The notes: generated from the letters alone by a model not told the origin. DNA of 64,000 nucleotides from Gadus chalcogrammus (GCF_026213295.1 NC_079412.1:2320313-2384312), one strand, 5' to 3'. Numbered from the stretch's first letter, positions 23,535 to 37,075 are shown. A program made the numbers and translations.

Positions 23535-24552
23535 ATTATTCCTATACTTGCCCCCCTAAAAGTGATACCACAGCCCAAACCGTAAATGGTGCCGACACGC
23601 GAATTGCATGACTAGATCCAGATCTGTTCGGACTAAGCAGACGACAAAATCCAGACACGCCGGTCACTAGGTGGCGCTATACCAAGGAATACGCGTTTGG
23701 GGCTATAACTCCCACACCGAACCTCCCACAGTCAAAAACTTGTACCCACATATTCACTGGAGTCTGCTGCATCTTTTGGCATAGGCCACGCCCATTTGCG
23801 TCTATGAATATTTTTCGCAAAATCGCAAAAACCGCAAAACAGTTTTTTCCCTACTCCTCCCACATTTTTTGACCAATCAACACCAAACTTTGCACACGAC
23901 ATCTTCAGACGCACACGCAAAGAAATTATCGGACAGTTTTTTGATCCGACCGTCGACGACGAAACGGTAGCGTTTTGAATATTGGTATATTAGCTAAATT
24001 AGACGTGGAAAATCAAAAATCCAGAAAAATCCAAAAGTAGACATCGGAACGAGTCCAAATTTTACAGACATGTTGGTGCTAACCTTAATGTCGTTCAATA
24101 AAATTTTTGGAATATTTCGCCATTAGGGGGCGCAATAAACGAGGAAATTGTATATCTTCTTATTGGCCAAAGGAATGTTCTTCAAACTCAAAGGAAACCA
24201 TCAAGGGGCAAACCTGAGTCTATATAAAAAATATGGCCAAGAATTATTAATGTGGGCGGGAGTTATTTGGCAAAGGAAAATTGTCTTTGGAAAATTTCGC
24301 CACAAGGGGTCGCAAATAAACGACGAAATAATATATCTCCTAACTGGGCAATGGAATGTTCTGAAAACGCGTTTTGGGCTATAACTCCCACACCGAAGCT
24401 CCCACAGTCAAAACCTTTATATCCACAGATTCACTGGAGTCAGCTGCATCTTTTGGCATACGCTGTTTCTCAATTTTTGAACACATGCTTCGCGTTGTGC
24501 CGGCGAAATGCACACTTCTTGGACCCCTGCATAACTGCTTGCAGTTCTAGTT
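23535..24552 (+). repeat. Satellite unit 25, M body, head HD (GATACC form)
   Basis: M1 is the TCAC variant at 23664-23677. TATA-like and GGGCGGG (24254-24260) motifs are present. The third CTCF-like site is weakened to GGGGTCGC. Confidence 0.9.
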
Positions 24553-25345
24553 ATTATTATTCCCCCCTAGAAGTGGGTCCACAGCCCAAACCGTAAATGG
24601 TGCCGACACGCCAATTGCATGACTAGATCCAGGTCCCTGAGTTCTAGGCAGACGACAAAATCCAGACACGCCGGCCACTAGGTGGCGCTATACCAAGGAA
24701 AGACGCGTTTGGGGCTATAACTCCCACACCGAACCTCCCAGAGTCCAAAAACTTGTACACACAGATGCACTGGAGTCTGCTGCATCTTTTGGCCTAGGCC
24801 ACGCCCATTTGCGTCTATGAATATTTTTCGCAAAATCGCGAAAACCGCAAAACTGTTTTTTCGCTACTCCTCGTTCATTTCTTGACCAATCAACACTAAA
24901 CTTTGCACACGGCATCTTCAGACGCACACGCAAAGAAATCATATACAGTTTTTTGATCCGACCTTCGACGACGAAACGGTAGAGTTTTGAATATTCTTTT
25001 ATTAGCTAAATTAGACGTGGAAAATTAAAAAAACAAAAAATTCCAAAATTAGACATCGCATCGAGTCCAAATTTTAGACACATGTTGGTGCTAACCTTAA
25101 TGACCTTCGATAGAAATTTCGGAAAATTTCGCCATTAGGGGGCGCAATAAACGAGGAAATTGTATATCTTCTACAAAAATTTCGCCGCGAAAACGCTACA
25201 CTGACTTCTCGCTACTCCACAGGTTCAGGGTAGCGTTTTGAACACATGCTTCCCGTTTTTCCGGCGAAATGCACATTTCTTGTCGCGTTGTGCCGGCGAA
25301 ATGCACACTTCTTGGACCCCTGCATAACTGCTTGCAGTTCTAGTT
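24553..25345 (+). repeat. Satellite unit 26, S2 body, head HA
   Basis: M1 is exact at 24675-24688. Near-identical to units 17 and 24. Confidence 0.93.
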
Positions 25346-26357
25346 ATACTTCCTTCCCTAAAAGTGGGCCCACACCCCAAACCGTAAATGGTGCGGACAC
25401 GCCAATTGCATGACTAGATCCATGTCTGTGTTGTGTACGCAGACGACAAAATCCGGACACGCCGGTCACTAGGTGGCGCTATACCAAGGAATACGCGTTT
25501 GGGGCTATAACTCCCACACCGAACCTCACAGAGTCCAAAAACTTGTACCCACAGATGCACTGGAGTCTGCTGCATCTTTTGGCCTAGGCCACGCCCATTT
25601 GCGTCTATGAATATTTTTCGCTAAATCGCGAAAACCGCAAAACTGTTTTTTCCCTACTCCTCCCACATTTTTTGACCAATCGACACCAAACTTTGCACAC
25701 GACATTTTCAGACCCACACGCAAAGAAATCATCAACAGTTATTTGATCCGACCTTCGACAACGAAACGGTAGAGTTTTCAATATTTGTTTATTAGCTAAA
25801 TTAGACGTGGAACATTTAAAATCCAAAAAAATCCAAAATTAGACATCGGATCGAGTCCAAATTCTAGACATATGTTGGTGCTAACCTTAATGACGTACGA
25901 TAAAAAATTCGGACAATTTCGCCTTTAGGGGGCGCAATAAACGAGGAAATTGTATATCTTCTAATTGGCCAAAGGAATGTTCTTCAAACTCAAGTGAAAC
26001 CATCAAGGGGCAAACCCGAGTCTATACAGAAAATATGGCTTATAATTATTAATGTGGGCGGGAGTTATTTGGCAAAGGAAAATTGTCTTTGGAAAATTTC
26101 GCCAACAGGGCGGCTCCAAAAAACGACGACATTGTCTATCTCCTATTTGGCCAATGGAATGTTCTGAAAACGCGTTTTAGGCTATAACTCCCACACCGAA
26201 GCTCCCACAGTCAAAACCTTTATATCCACATGTTGTTCACGGTAGCGTTTTGAATACTTGCTACGCGTTGTGCCGGCGAAATGCACATTTCTTGTCGCGT
26301 TGTGCCGGCGAAATGCACACTTCTTGGACCCCTGCATAACTGCTTGCAGTTCTAGTT
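25346..26357 (+). repeat. Satellite unit 27, D body, head HF
   Basis: M1 is the TCAC variant at 25466-25479. From the body onward it matches unit 10, but unit 10 has an HH head. Confidence 0.92.
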
Positions 26358-26360
26358 ATT

Positions 26361-26515
26361 AGGGGTCCAAGCCAACAGGTTGGATCCCTATTGTTTTTGT
26401 AAGGATTTTTTTAGGGGTCCAAGCCAACAGGTTGGATCCCTATTGTTTTTGTAAGGATTTTTATTATTAGGGGTCCAAGCCAACAGGTTGGATCCCTATT
26501 GTTTTTGTAAGGATT
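26361..26515 (+). repeat. 47-bp hairpin element cluster, 3 copies
   Basis: Copies start at 26361, 26413 and 26469, with the same spacers as the first three copies at 10099. Confidence 0.92.
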
Positions 26516-27333
26516 TTTCCTATTATTATTCTTCCCCCCGTACTTGTTGGACTACAGCCCAAACCGTAAATGGTGCACACGCGCCAATTGCATGACTAGA
26601 ACCAGTACCGGCACCGCTACTCAGATAACCAAATCCAGACATGCCGGCCACTAGGTGGCGCTATACCAAGGAGAAACACGTTTGGGACTATAACTCCCAC
26701 ACCGAACCTCCCAGAGTCCAAAAACTTGTACACACAGATGCACTGGAGTCTGCTGCATCTTTTGGCCTAGGCCACGCCCATTTGCGTCCATGAATATTTT
26801 TCGCTAAATCGCGAAAACCACAAAACAGTTTTTTCCCTAATCCTCCCACATTTCTTGATCAATCGACACCAAACTTTGCACACGACATCTGCAGACGCAC
26901 ACGCAAAGAAATCATATATACTTTTTTGATCCGACCTTCGACGACGAAACGGTAGCGTTTTGAATATTTGTTTATTAGCTAAATTAGACGTGGAAAATCA
27001 AAAATCCAGAAAAATCCAAAAGTAGGCATCGGAACGAGTCCAAATTTTACAGACATGTTGGTGCTAACCTTACTGTCGTTCGATAAAAATTTCGGAAAAT
27101 TTCGCCATTAGGGGGCGTCATAAACGAGGAAATTGTATATCTTCTAAAAAAAATTGCCGCGAACTGACTTCTCGCTACTCCTACCACAGTCAAATCCTTT
27201 GTATCCACAGGTTCAGGGTAGCGTTTTGAACACATGCTTCGCGTTGTGCCGGCGAAACGCACATTTCTTGTCGCGTTGTGCCGGCGAAATGCACACTTCT
27301 TGGACCCCTGCATAACTGCTTGCAGTTCTAGTT
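26516..27333 (+). repeat. Satellite unit 28, S body, head HG
   Basis: M1 is exact at 26648-26661. The middle has a small deletion (AAAAAAATTGCCGCGAACTG). M2 is followed by GTCATAAAC instead of GCAATAAAC. Confidence 0.9.
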
Positions 27334-27439
27334 AGGGGTCCAAGCCAACAGGTTGGATCCCTATTGTTTTTGTAAGGATTTTTCCTATTATTAGGGGTCC
27401 AAGCCAACCGGTTGGATCCCTATTGTTTTTGTAGGGATT
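27334..27439 (+). repeat. 47-bp hairpin element, 2 copies
   Basis: Copies start at 27334 and 27393. The second has an AACCGGTT loop variant and a GTAGGGATT end. That end also occurs at 2785, 36207 and 38516; at 27393, 36207 and 38516 it comes just before an HE head. Confidence 0.9.
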
Positions 27440-28829
27440 TTTCTTATTATTATTATTATACTTCCTACCAAGAAAGTGGGAATACAGCCCATACCGTAAA
27501 TGTTGCACACACGCCAATTGCATGACTAGATCCAGGTCAGTGAAGACTATGCAGACTACAAAATCCAGACACGCCGGCCACTAGGTGGCGCTATACCAAG
27601 GGAAAATGCGTTTGGGGCTATAACTCCCACAACGAACCTCCCACAGTCAAAAACTTGTACCCACATATTCACTGGAGTCTGCTGCATCTTTTGGCCTAGG
27701 CCACGCCCATTTGCGTCTATGAATATTTTTCGCTAAATCGCGAAAACCGCAAAACTGTTTTTTCGCTACTCCTCCCACATTTCTCGCCCGATCACCACCA
27801 AACTTTGCACATGGCATCTTCAGACGCACACGCAAAGAAATCATAGACAGTTTTTTGATCCGACCTTCGACGACGAAACGGTAGCGTTTTGAATATTTGT
27901 TTATTGGCTACGTTTTACGTCAAAACGCAAAAATTCAAAGAATACCAAAAGTAGACGTCGGATCAAGTCCAAATTTTAGACACATGTCGGTGCTACCCTT
28001 AATGGCGTTCAATAAAGAATTCGGAATATTTCGCCATTAGGGGGCGCAATAAACGAGGAAATTGTATATCTTCTAATTGGCCAAAGGAATGTTCTTCAAA
28101 CTATAAGGGAACCATCAAGGGGCAAACCCGAGTCTATATAAAAAATATGGCCAAGAATTAATAATATAGGCGGGAGTTATTTGGCAAAGGAAAATTGTCT
28201 TTGGAAAATTTCGCCAACAGGGCGGCGCCAAAAAACGACGAAATAATATATCTCCTATTTGGCCAATGGAATGTTCTGAAAACGCGTTTTAGGCTATAAC
28301 TCCCACACCAAAGCTCCCACAGTCAAAAACGTTACACGCACAGATTCACTGGAGTCAGCTGCATCTTTTGGCATAGGCCAGGCCCATTTGCGTCAGTATT
28401 TTCTTTATGCAAAATCGCAAAAACAGCTAAACTGCCTTTTCGCTACTCCTCCCACATTTCTTGCCCAATTGACACCAAACTTTGCACACGACATCTTCAG
28501 ACGCACACTACAAGAAATCAGCAAAACTATTTTGATCCGACCATCGTTGACGAAACGGTAGCGTTTTGAATATATGTTTTGCGTTGCAAATCAGTAAAAA
28601 CAATTTTGATCCAACCGTCGACGACTAAACGGTAGCGGAAAATGCGTTTGGGGCCGAAACTCCCACACTGAACCTCTCACAGTCAAAACCTTTATATCCA
28701 CAGGTTGTTCACGGTAGCGTTTTGAATACTTGCTTCGCGTTGTGCCGGCGAAATGCACATTTCTTGTCGCGTTGTGCCGGCGAAATGCACACTTCTTGGA
28801 CCCCTGCATAACTGCTTGCAGTTCTAGTT
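27440..28829 (+). repeat. Satellite unit 29, hybrid: HE head and front, L ending
   Basis: M1 is exact at 27578-27591. The front matches the S units of family HE up to about 27880. After that it matches unit 15, an L unit. This is a clear recombinant. Confidence 0.92.
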
Positions 28830-29644
28830 ATTCTTCCCCCCGTACTTGTTGGACTACAGCCCAAACCGTAAATGGTGCACACGCGCCAATTGCATGACTA
28901 GATCCAGGTCCGGCACCGCTACTCAGATAACAAAATCCAGACACGCCGGCCACTAGGTGGCGCTATACCAAGGGAAAATGCGTTTGGGGCTATAACTCCC
29001 ACACCGAACCTCCCACATTCAAAACCTCGTACACACAGATTCACTGGAGTCTGCTGCATCTTTTGGCATAGGCCACGCCCATTTGCGTCTATAATTTTTT
29101 TTCGCAAAATCGCGAAAACCGCAAAACTGTTTTTTCGCTACTCCTCCCACATTTCTTGACCAATCGACACAAAACTTTGCACACGACATCTTCAGACGCA
29201 CACGCAAAGGAATCATATACAGTTTTTTGATCCGACCTTCGACGACGAAACGATAGCATTTTGAATATTGGTATATTAGCTAAATTAGACGTGGAAAATC
29301 AAAAATACAAAAAAATCCAAAATTAGACATCGGATCGAGTCCAAATTCTACACACATGTTGGTGCTAACCTTAATGACGTTCGATAAAAATTTCGGAAAA
29401 TTCCGCCATTAGGGGGCGCAATAAACGAGGAAATTGTATATCTTCTACAAAATTTCGCCGCAAAAAACGCTACACTGACTTCTCGCTACTCCTACCACAG
29501 TCAAATCCTTTGTATCCACAGGTTCAGGGTAGCGTTTTCAACACATGCTTCGCGATGTGCCGGCGAAATGCACATTTCTTGTCGCGTTGTGCCGGCGAAA
29601 TGCACACTTCTTGGACCCCTGCATAACTGCTTGCAGTTCTAGTT
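28830..29644 (+). repeat. Satellite unit 30, S body, head HG/HC hybrid
   Basis: M1 is exact at 28950-28963. The head begins as HG (CCCCCCGTACTTGTTGG) but changes to the HC form (CAGGTCCGGCACC) before M1, so recombination occurred inside the head. Confidence 0.9.
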
Positions 29645-30984
29645 ATACTTCCTTCCCTAAAAGTGGGCCCACACCCCAAACCGTAAATGGTGCGGACACG
29701 CCAATTGCATGACTAGATCCAGGTCTGTGATGTGTACGCAGACGACAAAATCCAGACATGCCGGCCACTAGGTGGCGCTATACCAAGGAATACGCGTTTG
29801 GGGCTATAACTCCCACACCGAACCTCCCACAGTCAAAAACTATATACCCACAGATGCACTGGAGTCTGCTGCATCTTTTGGGCTAGGCCACGCCCATTTG
29901 CGTCTATGAATATTTTTCGCTAATTCGCGAAAACCGCAAAACAGTTTTTTCCCTACTCCTCCCACATTTCTTGACCAATCAACACCAAACTTTGCACCCG
30001 ACATCTTCAGACGCACACGCAAAGGAATCATCAACAGTTTTTTTATCCGACCTTCGACGACGAAACGGTAGCGTTTTGAATATTTGTTTATTGGCTACGT
30101 TTTACGTCGAAACGCAAAAATTCAAAGAATACCAAAAGTAGACGTCGGATCAAGTCCAAATTTTAGACACATGTCGGTGCTACCCTTAGTGGCGTTCAAT
30201 AAAGAATTCGGAATATTTCGCCATTAGGGGGCGCAATAAACGAGGAAATTGTATATCTTCTAATTGGCCAAAGGAATGTTCTTCAAACTATAAGGGAACC
30301 ATCAAGGGGCAAACCCGAGTCTATATAAAAAATATGGCCATGAATTAATGATGTAGGCGGGAGTTATTTGGCAAAGGAAAATTGTCTTTGGAAAATTTCG
30401 CCAACAGGGCGGCGCCAAAAAACGATGAAATAATATATCTCCTATTTGGCCAATGGAATGTTCTGAAAACGCGTTTTAGGCTATAACTCCCACACCGAAG
30501 CTCCCACAGTCAAAAACGTTATACGCAAAGATTCACTGGAGTCAGCTGCATCTTTTGGCATAGGCCAGGCCCATTTGCGTCGGTATTTTCTTTATGCAAA
30601 ATCGCAAAAACAGCTAAACTGCCTTTTCGCTACTCCTCCCACATTTCTTGCCCAATTGACACCAAACTTTGCACACGACATCTTCAGACGCACACTACAA
30701 GAAATCAGCAAAACTATTTTGATCCGACCATCGTTGACGAAACGGTAGCGTTTTGAATATATGTTTTGCGTTGCAAATCAGTAAAAACTATTTTGATCCA
30801 ACCGTCGACGACTAAACGGTAGCGGAAAATGCGTTTGGGGCCGAAACTCCCACACTGAACCTCTCACAGTCAAAACCTTTATATCCACAGGTTGTTCACG
30901 GTAGCGTTTTGAATACTTGGTTCGCGTTGTGCCGGCGAAATGCACACTTCTTGGACCCCTGCATAACTGCTTGCAGTTCTAGTT
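29645..30984 (+). repeat. Satellite unit 31, L body, head HF
   Basis: M1 is exact at 29765-29778. Only one GCCGGC copy remains at the end, which explains its shorter length. Confidence 0.92.
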
Positions 30985-31996
30985 CCTATTATTCTTACCC
31001 CCCTAAAAGTGGGACCACAGCCCAAACCGTAAATGGTGCCGACACGCGAATTGCATGACTAGATCCAGATCTGTTCGGACTAAGCAGACGACAAAATCCA
31101 GACGCGCCGGTCACTAGGTGGCGCTATACCAAGGAATACGCGTTTGGGGCTATAACTCCCACACCGAACCTCCCACATTCAAAACCTTGTACACACAGAT
31201 GCACTGGAGTCTGCTGCATCTTTTGGCATAGGCCACGCCCATTTGCGTCCATAATTTTTTTTCGCAAAATTGCGAAAACCGCAAAACTGTATTTTCGCTA
31301 CTCCTCCCACATTTCTTGACCAATTGACACAAAACTTTGCACACGGCATCTTCAGACGCACACGCAAAGGAATCATCAACAGTTTTTTGATCCGACTTTC
31401 GACGACGAAACGGTAGCGTTTGGAATATTGGTTTATTAGCTAAATTAGACGTGGAAAATCAAAAATCCCAAAAAATCAAAAATAGACATCGGATCGAGTC
31501 CAAATTTTAGACACATGTCGGAGCTACCCTTACTGGCGTTCACTAAAGAATTCGGAATATTTCGCCATTAGGGGGCGCAATAAACGAGGAAATTGTATAT
31601 CTTCTAATTGGCCAAAAGAATGTTCTTCAAACTATAAGGGAACCATCAAGGGGCAAACCCGAGTCTATATAAAAAATATGGCCAAGAATTATTAATGTGG
31701 GCGGGAGTTATTTGGCAAAGGAAAATTGTCTTTGGAAAATTTCGCCACAAGGGGGCGCAAATAAACGACGAAATAATATATCTCCTAACTGGCCAATGGA
31801 ATGTTCTGAAAACGCGTTTTAGGCTATAACTCCCACACCGAAGCTCCCACAGTCAAAAACGTTATATCCACAGATTCACTGGAGTCAGCTGCATCTTTTG
31901 GCATACGCCGTTCCTCAATTTCGAACACATGCTTCGCGTTGTGCCGGCGAAATGCACACTTCTTGGACCCCTGCATAACTGCTTGCAGTTCTAGTT
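30985..31996 (+). repeat. Satellite unit 32, M body, head HD
   Basis: M1 is the TCAC variant at 31111-31124. The third CTCF-like site CCACAAGGGGGCGC is present. Single GCCGGC copy. Confidence 0.9.
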
Positions 31997-32826
31997 ATTA
32001 TTATTATTATTATTTCGTACGCCTTAGAAGTGGTACCACAGCCCAAACCGTAAATGGTGCACACGCGCCAATTGCATGACTAGATCCAGAATCGGCACCG
32101 CTACTCAGATAACAAAATCCAGACACGCCGGTCCCTAGGTGGCGCTATACCAAGGAATACGCGTTTGGGGCTATAACTTCCACACCGAACCTCCCAGAGT
32201 CCAAAAACTTGTACACACAGATGCACTGGAGTCTGCTGCATCTTTGGGCCTAGGCCACGCCCATTTGCGTCAATGAATATTTTTCGCTAAATCGCGAAAA
32301 CCGCAAAACTGTTTTTTTCGCTACTCCTCCCACATTTCTCGCCCGATCAACACCAAACTTTGCACACGACATCATCAGACGCACACGCAAAGAAATCCTA
32401 GACACTTTTTTGATCCGACCTTCGACGACGAAACGGTAGCGTTTTGAATATTTGTTTATTAGCTAAATTAGACGTGAAAAGTCAAAAATCCGAAGAAATC
32501 CAGAATTATACATCGGATCGAGCCCAAATTTTACAGACATGTTGGTGCTAACCTTAATGACGTTCGACAAAAATATCGGAAAATTTCGCCATTAGGGGGC
32601 GCAATAAACAAGGAAATTGTATATCTTCTACAAAATTTCGCCGCGAAAACGCTACACTGACTTCTCGCTACTCGTACCACAGTCAAATCCTTTGTATCCA
32701 CAGGTACAGGGTAGCGTTTTGAACACATGCTTCGCGTTGTGCCGGCGAAATGCACATTTCTTGTCGCGTTGTGCCGGCGAAATGCACACTTCTTGGACCC
32801 CTGCATAACTGCTTGCAGTTCTAGTT
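31997..32826 (+). repeat. Satellite unit 33, S body, head HH
   Basis: M1 is the TCCC variant at 32132-32145. Member of the unit 11 set. Confidence 0.92.
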
Positions 32827-32935
32827 AGGGGTCCAAGCCAACAGGTTGGATCCCTATTGTTTTTGTAAGGATTATTATTCCTATTATTAGGGGTCCAAGC
32901 CAACAGGTTGGATCCCTATTGTTTTTGTAAGGATT
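32827..32935 (+). repeat. 47-bp hairpin element, 2 copies
   Basis: Copies start at 32827 and 32889. The first abuts the tail of unit 33. The spacer is ATTATTCCTATTATT. Confidence 0.92.
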
Positions 32936-34315
32936 ATTCCTATTATTATTCCAGCACTAAAAGTGTGCCCACAGCCCAAACCGTAAATGGTGCCGACACG
33001 CCAATTGCATGACTAGATCCAGGTCCGTGAGGTGACGGCAGACGACAAAATCCAGACATGCCGGCCACTAGGTGGCGCTATACCAAGGAATACGCGTTTG
33101 GGGCTATAACTCCCACACCGAACCTCCCACCTTCAAAACTTTATACACACAGATGCACTGGAGTCTGCTGCATCTTTTGGCCTAGGCCACGCCCATTTGC
33201 GTCTATGAATATTTTTCACTAAATCGCGAAAACCGCAAAACTGTTTTTTCCCTACTCCTCCCACATTTCTTGACCAATCGACACCAAACTCTGCACACTA
33301 CATCTTCCGACGCACACGCAAAGGAATCATCAACAGTTTTTTTATCCGACCTTCGACGACGAAACGGGAGCGTTTTGAATATTTGTTTATTGGCTACGTT
33401 TTACGTCGAAACGCAAAAATTCAAAGAATACCAAAAGTAGACGTCGGATCAAGTCCAGATTTTAGACACATGTCGGTGCTACCCTTAATGGCGTTCAGTA
33501 AAGAATTCGGAATATTTCGCCATTAGGGGGCGCAATAAACGAGGAAATTGTATATTTTCTAATTGGCCAAAGGAATGTTCTTCAAACTATAAGGGAACCA
33601 TCAAGGGGCAAACCCGAGTCTATATAAAAAATATGGCCAAGAATTATTAATGTGGGCGGGAGTTATTTGGCAAAGGAAAATTGTCTTTGGAAAATTTCGC
33701 CAACAGGGCGGCGCCAAAAAACGACGAAATAATATATCTCCTATTTGGCCAATGGAATGTTCTGAAAACGCGTTTTAGGCTATAACTCCCACACCAAAGC
33801 TCCCACAGTCGAAAACGTTATACGCACAGATTCACTGGAGTCAGCTGCATCTTTTGGCATAGGCCAGGCCCATTTGCGTCAGTATTTTCTTTATGCAAAA
33901 TCGCAAAAACAGCTAAACTGCCTTTTCGCTACTCCTCCCACATTTCTTGCCCAATTGACACCAAACTTTGCACACGACATCTTCCGACGCACACTACAAG
34001 AAATCAGCAAAACTATTTTGATCCGACCATCGTTGACGAAACGGTAGCGTTTTGAATATATGTTTTGCGTTGCAAATCAGTAAAAACTATTTTGATCCAA
34101 CCGTCGACGACTAAACGGTAGCGGAAAATGCGTTTGGGGCCGAAACTCCCACACTGAACCTCTCACAGTCAAAACCTTTATATCCACAGGTTGTTCACGG
34201 TAGCGTTTTGAATTCTTGGTTCGCGTTGTGCCGGCGAAATGCACATTTCTTGTCGCGTTGTGCCGGCGAAATGCACACTTCTTGGACCCCTGCATAACTG
34301 CTTGCAGTTCTAGTT
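32936..34315 (+). repeat. Satellite unit 34, L body, singleton head HI
   Basis: The head reads TTCCAGCACTAAAAGTG and is not seen elsewhere in the window. M1 is exact at 33065-33078. Confidence 0.9.
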
Positions 34316-34459
34316 AGGGGTCCAAGCCAACAGGTTGGATCCCTATTGTTTTTAGGGGTCCAAGCCAACAGGTTGGATCCCTATTGTTTTTGTAAGGATT
34401 ATTATTATTATTAGGGGTCCAAGCCAACAGGTTGGATCCCTATTGTTTTTGTAAGGATT
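34316..34459 (+). repeat. 47-bp hairpin element cluster, 3 copies (1 truncated)
   Basis: Copies start at 34316, 34354 and 34413. The first stops after TTGTTTTT (34353) and the next copy begins immediately, so GTAAGGATT and any spacer are lost. Confidence 0.92.
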
Positions 34460-35253
34460 TTTTTTATTATTATTATTCCCCCCTAGAAGTGGGTCCACAG
34501 CCCAAACCGTAAATGGTGCCGACACGCCAATTGCATGACTAGATCCAGGGCCCTGAGTTCTAAGCAGACGACAAAATCCAGACACGCCGGCCACTAGGTG
34601 GCGCTATACCAAGGAAAGACGCGTTTGGGGCTATAACTCCCACACCGAACCTCCCACATTCAAAACCTCGTACACACAGATTCACTGGAGTCTGCTGCAT
34701 CTTTTGGCATAGGCCACGCCCATTTGCGTCAATAATTTTTTTTCGCAAAATCGCGAAAACCGCAAAACTGTTTTTTCGCTACTCCTCCCACATTTCTTGA
34801 CCAATCGACACAAAACTTTGCACACGACATCTTCAGACGCACACGCAAAGGAATCATATACAGTTTTTTGATCCGACCTTCGACGACGAAACGATAGCAT
34901 TTTGAATATTGGTATATTAGCTAAATTAGACGTGGAAAATCAAAAATCCAAAGAAAATCCAAAATTAGACATCGGATCGAGTCCAAATTCTACACACATG
35001 TTGGTGCTAACCTTAATGACGTTCGATAAAAATTTCGGACAATTTCGCCGTTAGGGGGCGCAATAAACGAGGAAATTGTATATCTTCTACAAAATTTCGC
35101 CGCGATAATGCTACACTGACTTCTCGCTACTCCTACCACAGTCAAATCCTTTGTATCCACAGGTTCAGGGTAGCGTTTTGAACACATGCTTCGCGTTGTG
35201 CCGGCGAAATGCACACTTCTTGGACCCCTGCATAACTGCTTGCAGTTCTAGTT
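34460..35253 (+). repeat. Satellite unit 35, S body, head HA
   Basis: M1 is exact at 34591-34604. M2 is CCGTTAGGGGGCGC. Single GCCGGC copy. Confidence 0.92.
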
Positions 35254-35356
35254 AGGGGTCCAAGCCAACAGGTTGGATCCCTATTGTTTTTGTAAGGATT
35301 TTTTTTATTAGGGGTCCAAGCCAACAGGTTGGATCCCTATTGTTTTTGTAAGGATT
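35254..35356 (+). repeat. 47-bp hairpin element, 2 copies
   Basis: Copies start at 35254 and 35310 (56-bp period). Confidence 0.92.
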
Positions 35357-36150
35357 TTTCCTATTATTATTCTTCCCCCCGTACTTGTTGGACTACAGCC
35401 CAAACCGTAAAAGGTGCACACGCGCCAATTGCATGACTAGAACCAGTACCGGCACCGCTACTCAGATAACCAAATCCAGACATGCCGGCCACTAGGTGGC
35501 GCTATACCAAGGAGAAACACGTTTGGGACTATAACTCCCACACCGAACCTCCCAGCGTCCAAAAACTTGTACAGACAGATGCACTGGAGTCTGCTGCATC
35601 TTTTGGCCTAGGCCACGCCCATTTGCGTCTATGAATATTTTTCGCTAAATCGCGAAAACCGCAAAACTGTTTTTTCGCTACTCCTCCCACATTTCTCGCC
35701 CGATCACCACCAAACTTTGCACATGGCATCTTCAGACGCACACGCAAAGAAATCATAGACAGTTTTTTGATCCGACCTTCGACGACGAAACGGTAGAGTT
35801 TTGAATATTTGTTTATTAGCAAAATTAGACGTGGAAAATTAAAAATCCAAAGAAATCCAAAATTAGACATCGGATCGAGTCCAAACTCTACACACATGTT
35901 GGTGCTAACCTTAATGACGTTCGATAAAAATTTCGGAAAATTTCACCAATGGGGGCGCAATAAACGAGGATATTGTATATCTTCTACAAAATTTCGCCGC
36001 GAAAACGCTACACTGACTTCTCGCTACTCATACCACAGTCAAATCCTTTGTATCCACAGGTTCAGGGTAGCGTTTTGAACACATGCTTCGCGTTGTGCCG
36101 GCGAAATGCACACTTCTTGGACCCCTGCATAACTGCTTGCAGTTCTAGTT
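35357..36150 (+). repeat. Satellite unit 36, S body, head HG
   Basis: M1 is exact at 35489-35502. M2 is broken (CACCAATGGGGGCGC). Single GCCGGC copy. The body front is like family HE units. Confidence 0.9.
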
Positions 36151-36156
36151 ATTATT

Positions 36157-36253
36157 AGGGGTCCAAGCCAACAGGTTGGATCCCTATTGTTTTTGTAAGG
36201 ATTATTAGGGGTCCAAGCCAACAGGTTGGATCCCTATTGTTTTTGTAGGGATT
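36157..36253 (+). repeat. 47-bp hairpin element, 2 copies
   Basis: Copies start at 36157 and 36207. The second ends GTAGGGATT and precedes an HE head after a 28-base TTA run. Confidence 0.92.
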
Positions 36254-37066
36254 TTTCTTATTATTATTATTATTATTATTATTATACTTCCTACCAAGAA
36301 AGTGGGAATACAGCCCATACCGTAAATGTTGCACACACGCCAATTGCATGACTAGATCCAGGTCAGTGAAGACTATGCAGACGACAAAATCCAGACACGC
36401 CGGCCACTAGGTGGCGCTATACCAAGGAATACGCGTTTGGGGCTATAACTCCCACACCGAACCTCCCACAGTCGAAAAACTTGTACACACAGATGCACTG
36501 GAGTCTGCTGCATCTTTTGGCCTAGGCCACGCCCATTTGCGTCTATGAATATTTTTCGCTAAATCGCAAAAACCGCAAAACTGTTTTTTCCCTACTCCTC
36601 CCACATTTCTTGACCAATCGACACCAAACTTTGCACACGACATCTTCAGACGCACACGCATAGAAATCTTAGACAGTTTTTTGATCCGACCTTCGACGAC
36701 GAAACGGTAGAGTTTTAAATATTGGTTTATTAGCTAAATTAGACGTGGAAAATTAAAAATCCAAAAAAATCCAAAATTAGACATCGAATCGAGTCCAAAT
36801 TCTACACACATGTTGGTGCTAACCTTAAAGACGTTCGATAAAAATTTCGGAAAATTCCGCCATTAGGGGGCGCAATAAACGAGGAAATTGTATATCTTCT
36901 ACAAAATTTCGCCGCGAAAACGCTACACTGACTTCTCGCTACTCCTACCACAGTCAAATCCTTTGTATCCACAGGTTCAGGGTAGCGTTTTCAACACATG
37001 CTTCGCGTTCTGCCGGCGAAATGCACATTTCTTGTCGCGTTGTGCCGGCGAAATGCACACTTCTTG
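36254..37066 (+). repeat. Satellite unit 37, S body, head HE, tail hairpin absent
   Basis: M1 is exact at 36404-36417. The unit ends at 'cacttcttg' and runs into TTTATTATT and a 47-bp element. Confidence 0.92.
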
Positions 37067-37075
37067 TTTATTATT

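Noticed and set aside
24252..24596. Plus-strand frame of 114-124 codons (MGGSYLAKEN type) after the TATA-like motif in M units
   Set aside because: Poor Kozak context, no known domain, and it ends in the ATT-rich junction at a different place in each copy. L units break it early.
33335..33380. CENP-B box resemblance (TTCG...CGGG in unit 34)
   Set aside because: The distance between TTCG and CGGG is two bases too long for TTCGnnnnAnnCGGG, and other units read ACGGTAG instead of CGGG. A centromeric role cannot be supported from this.
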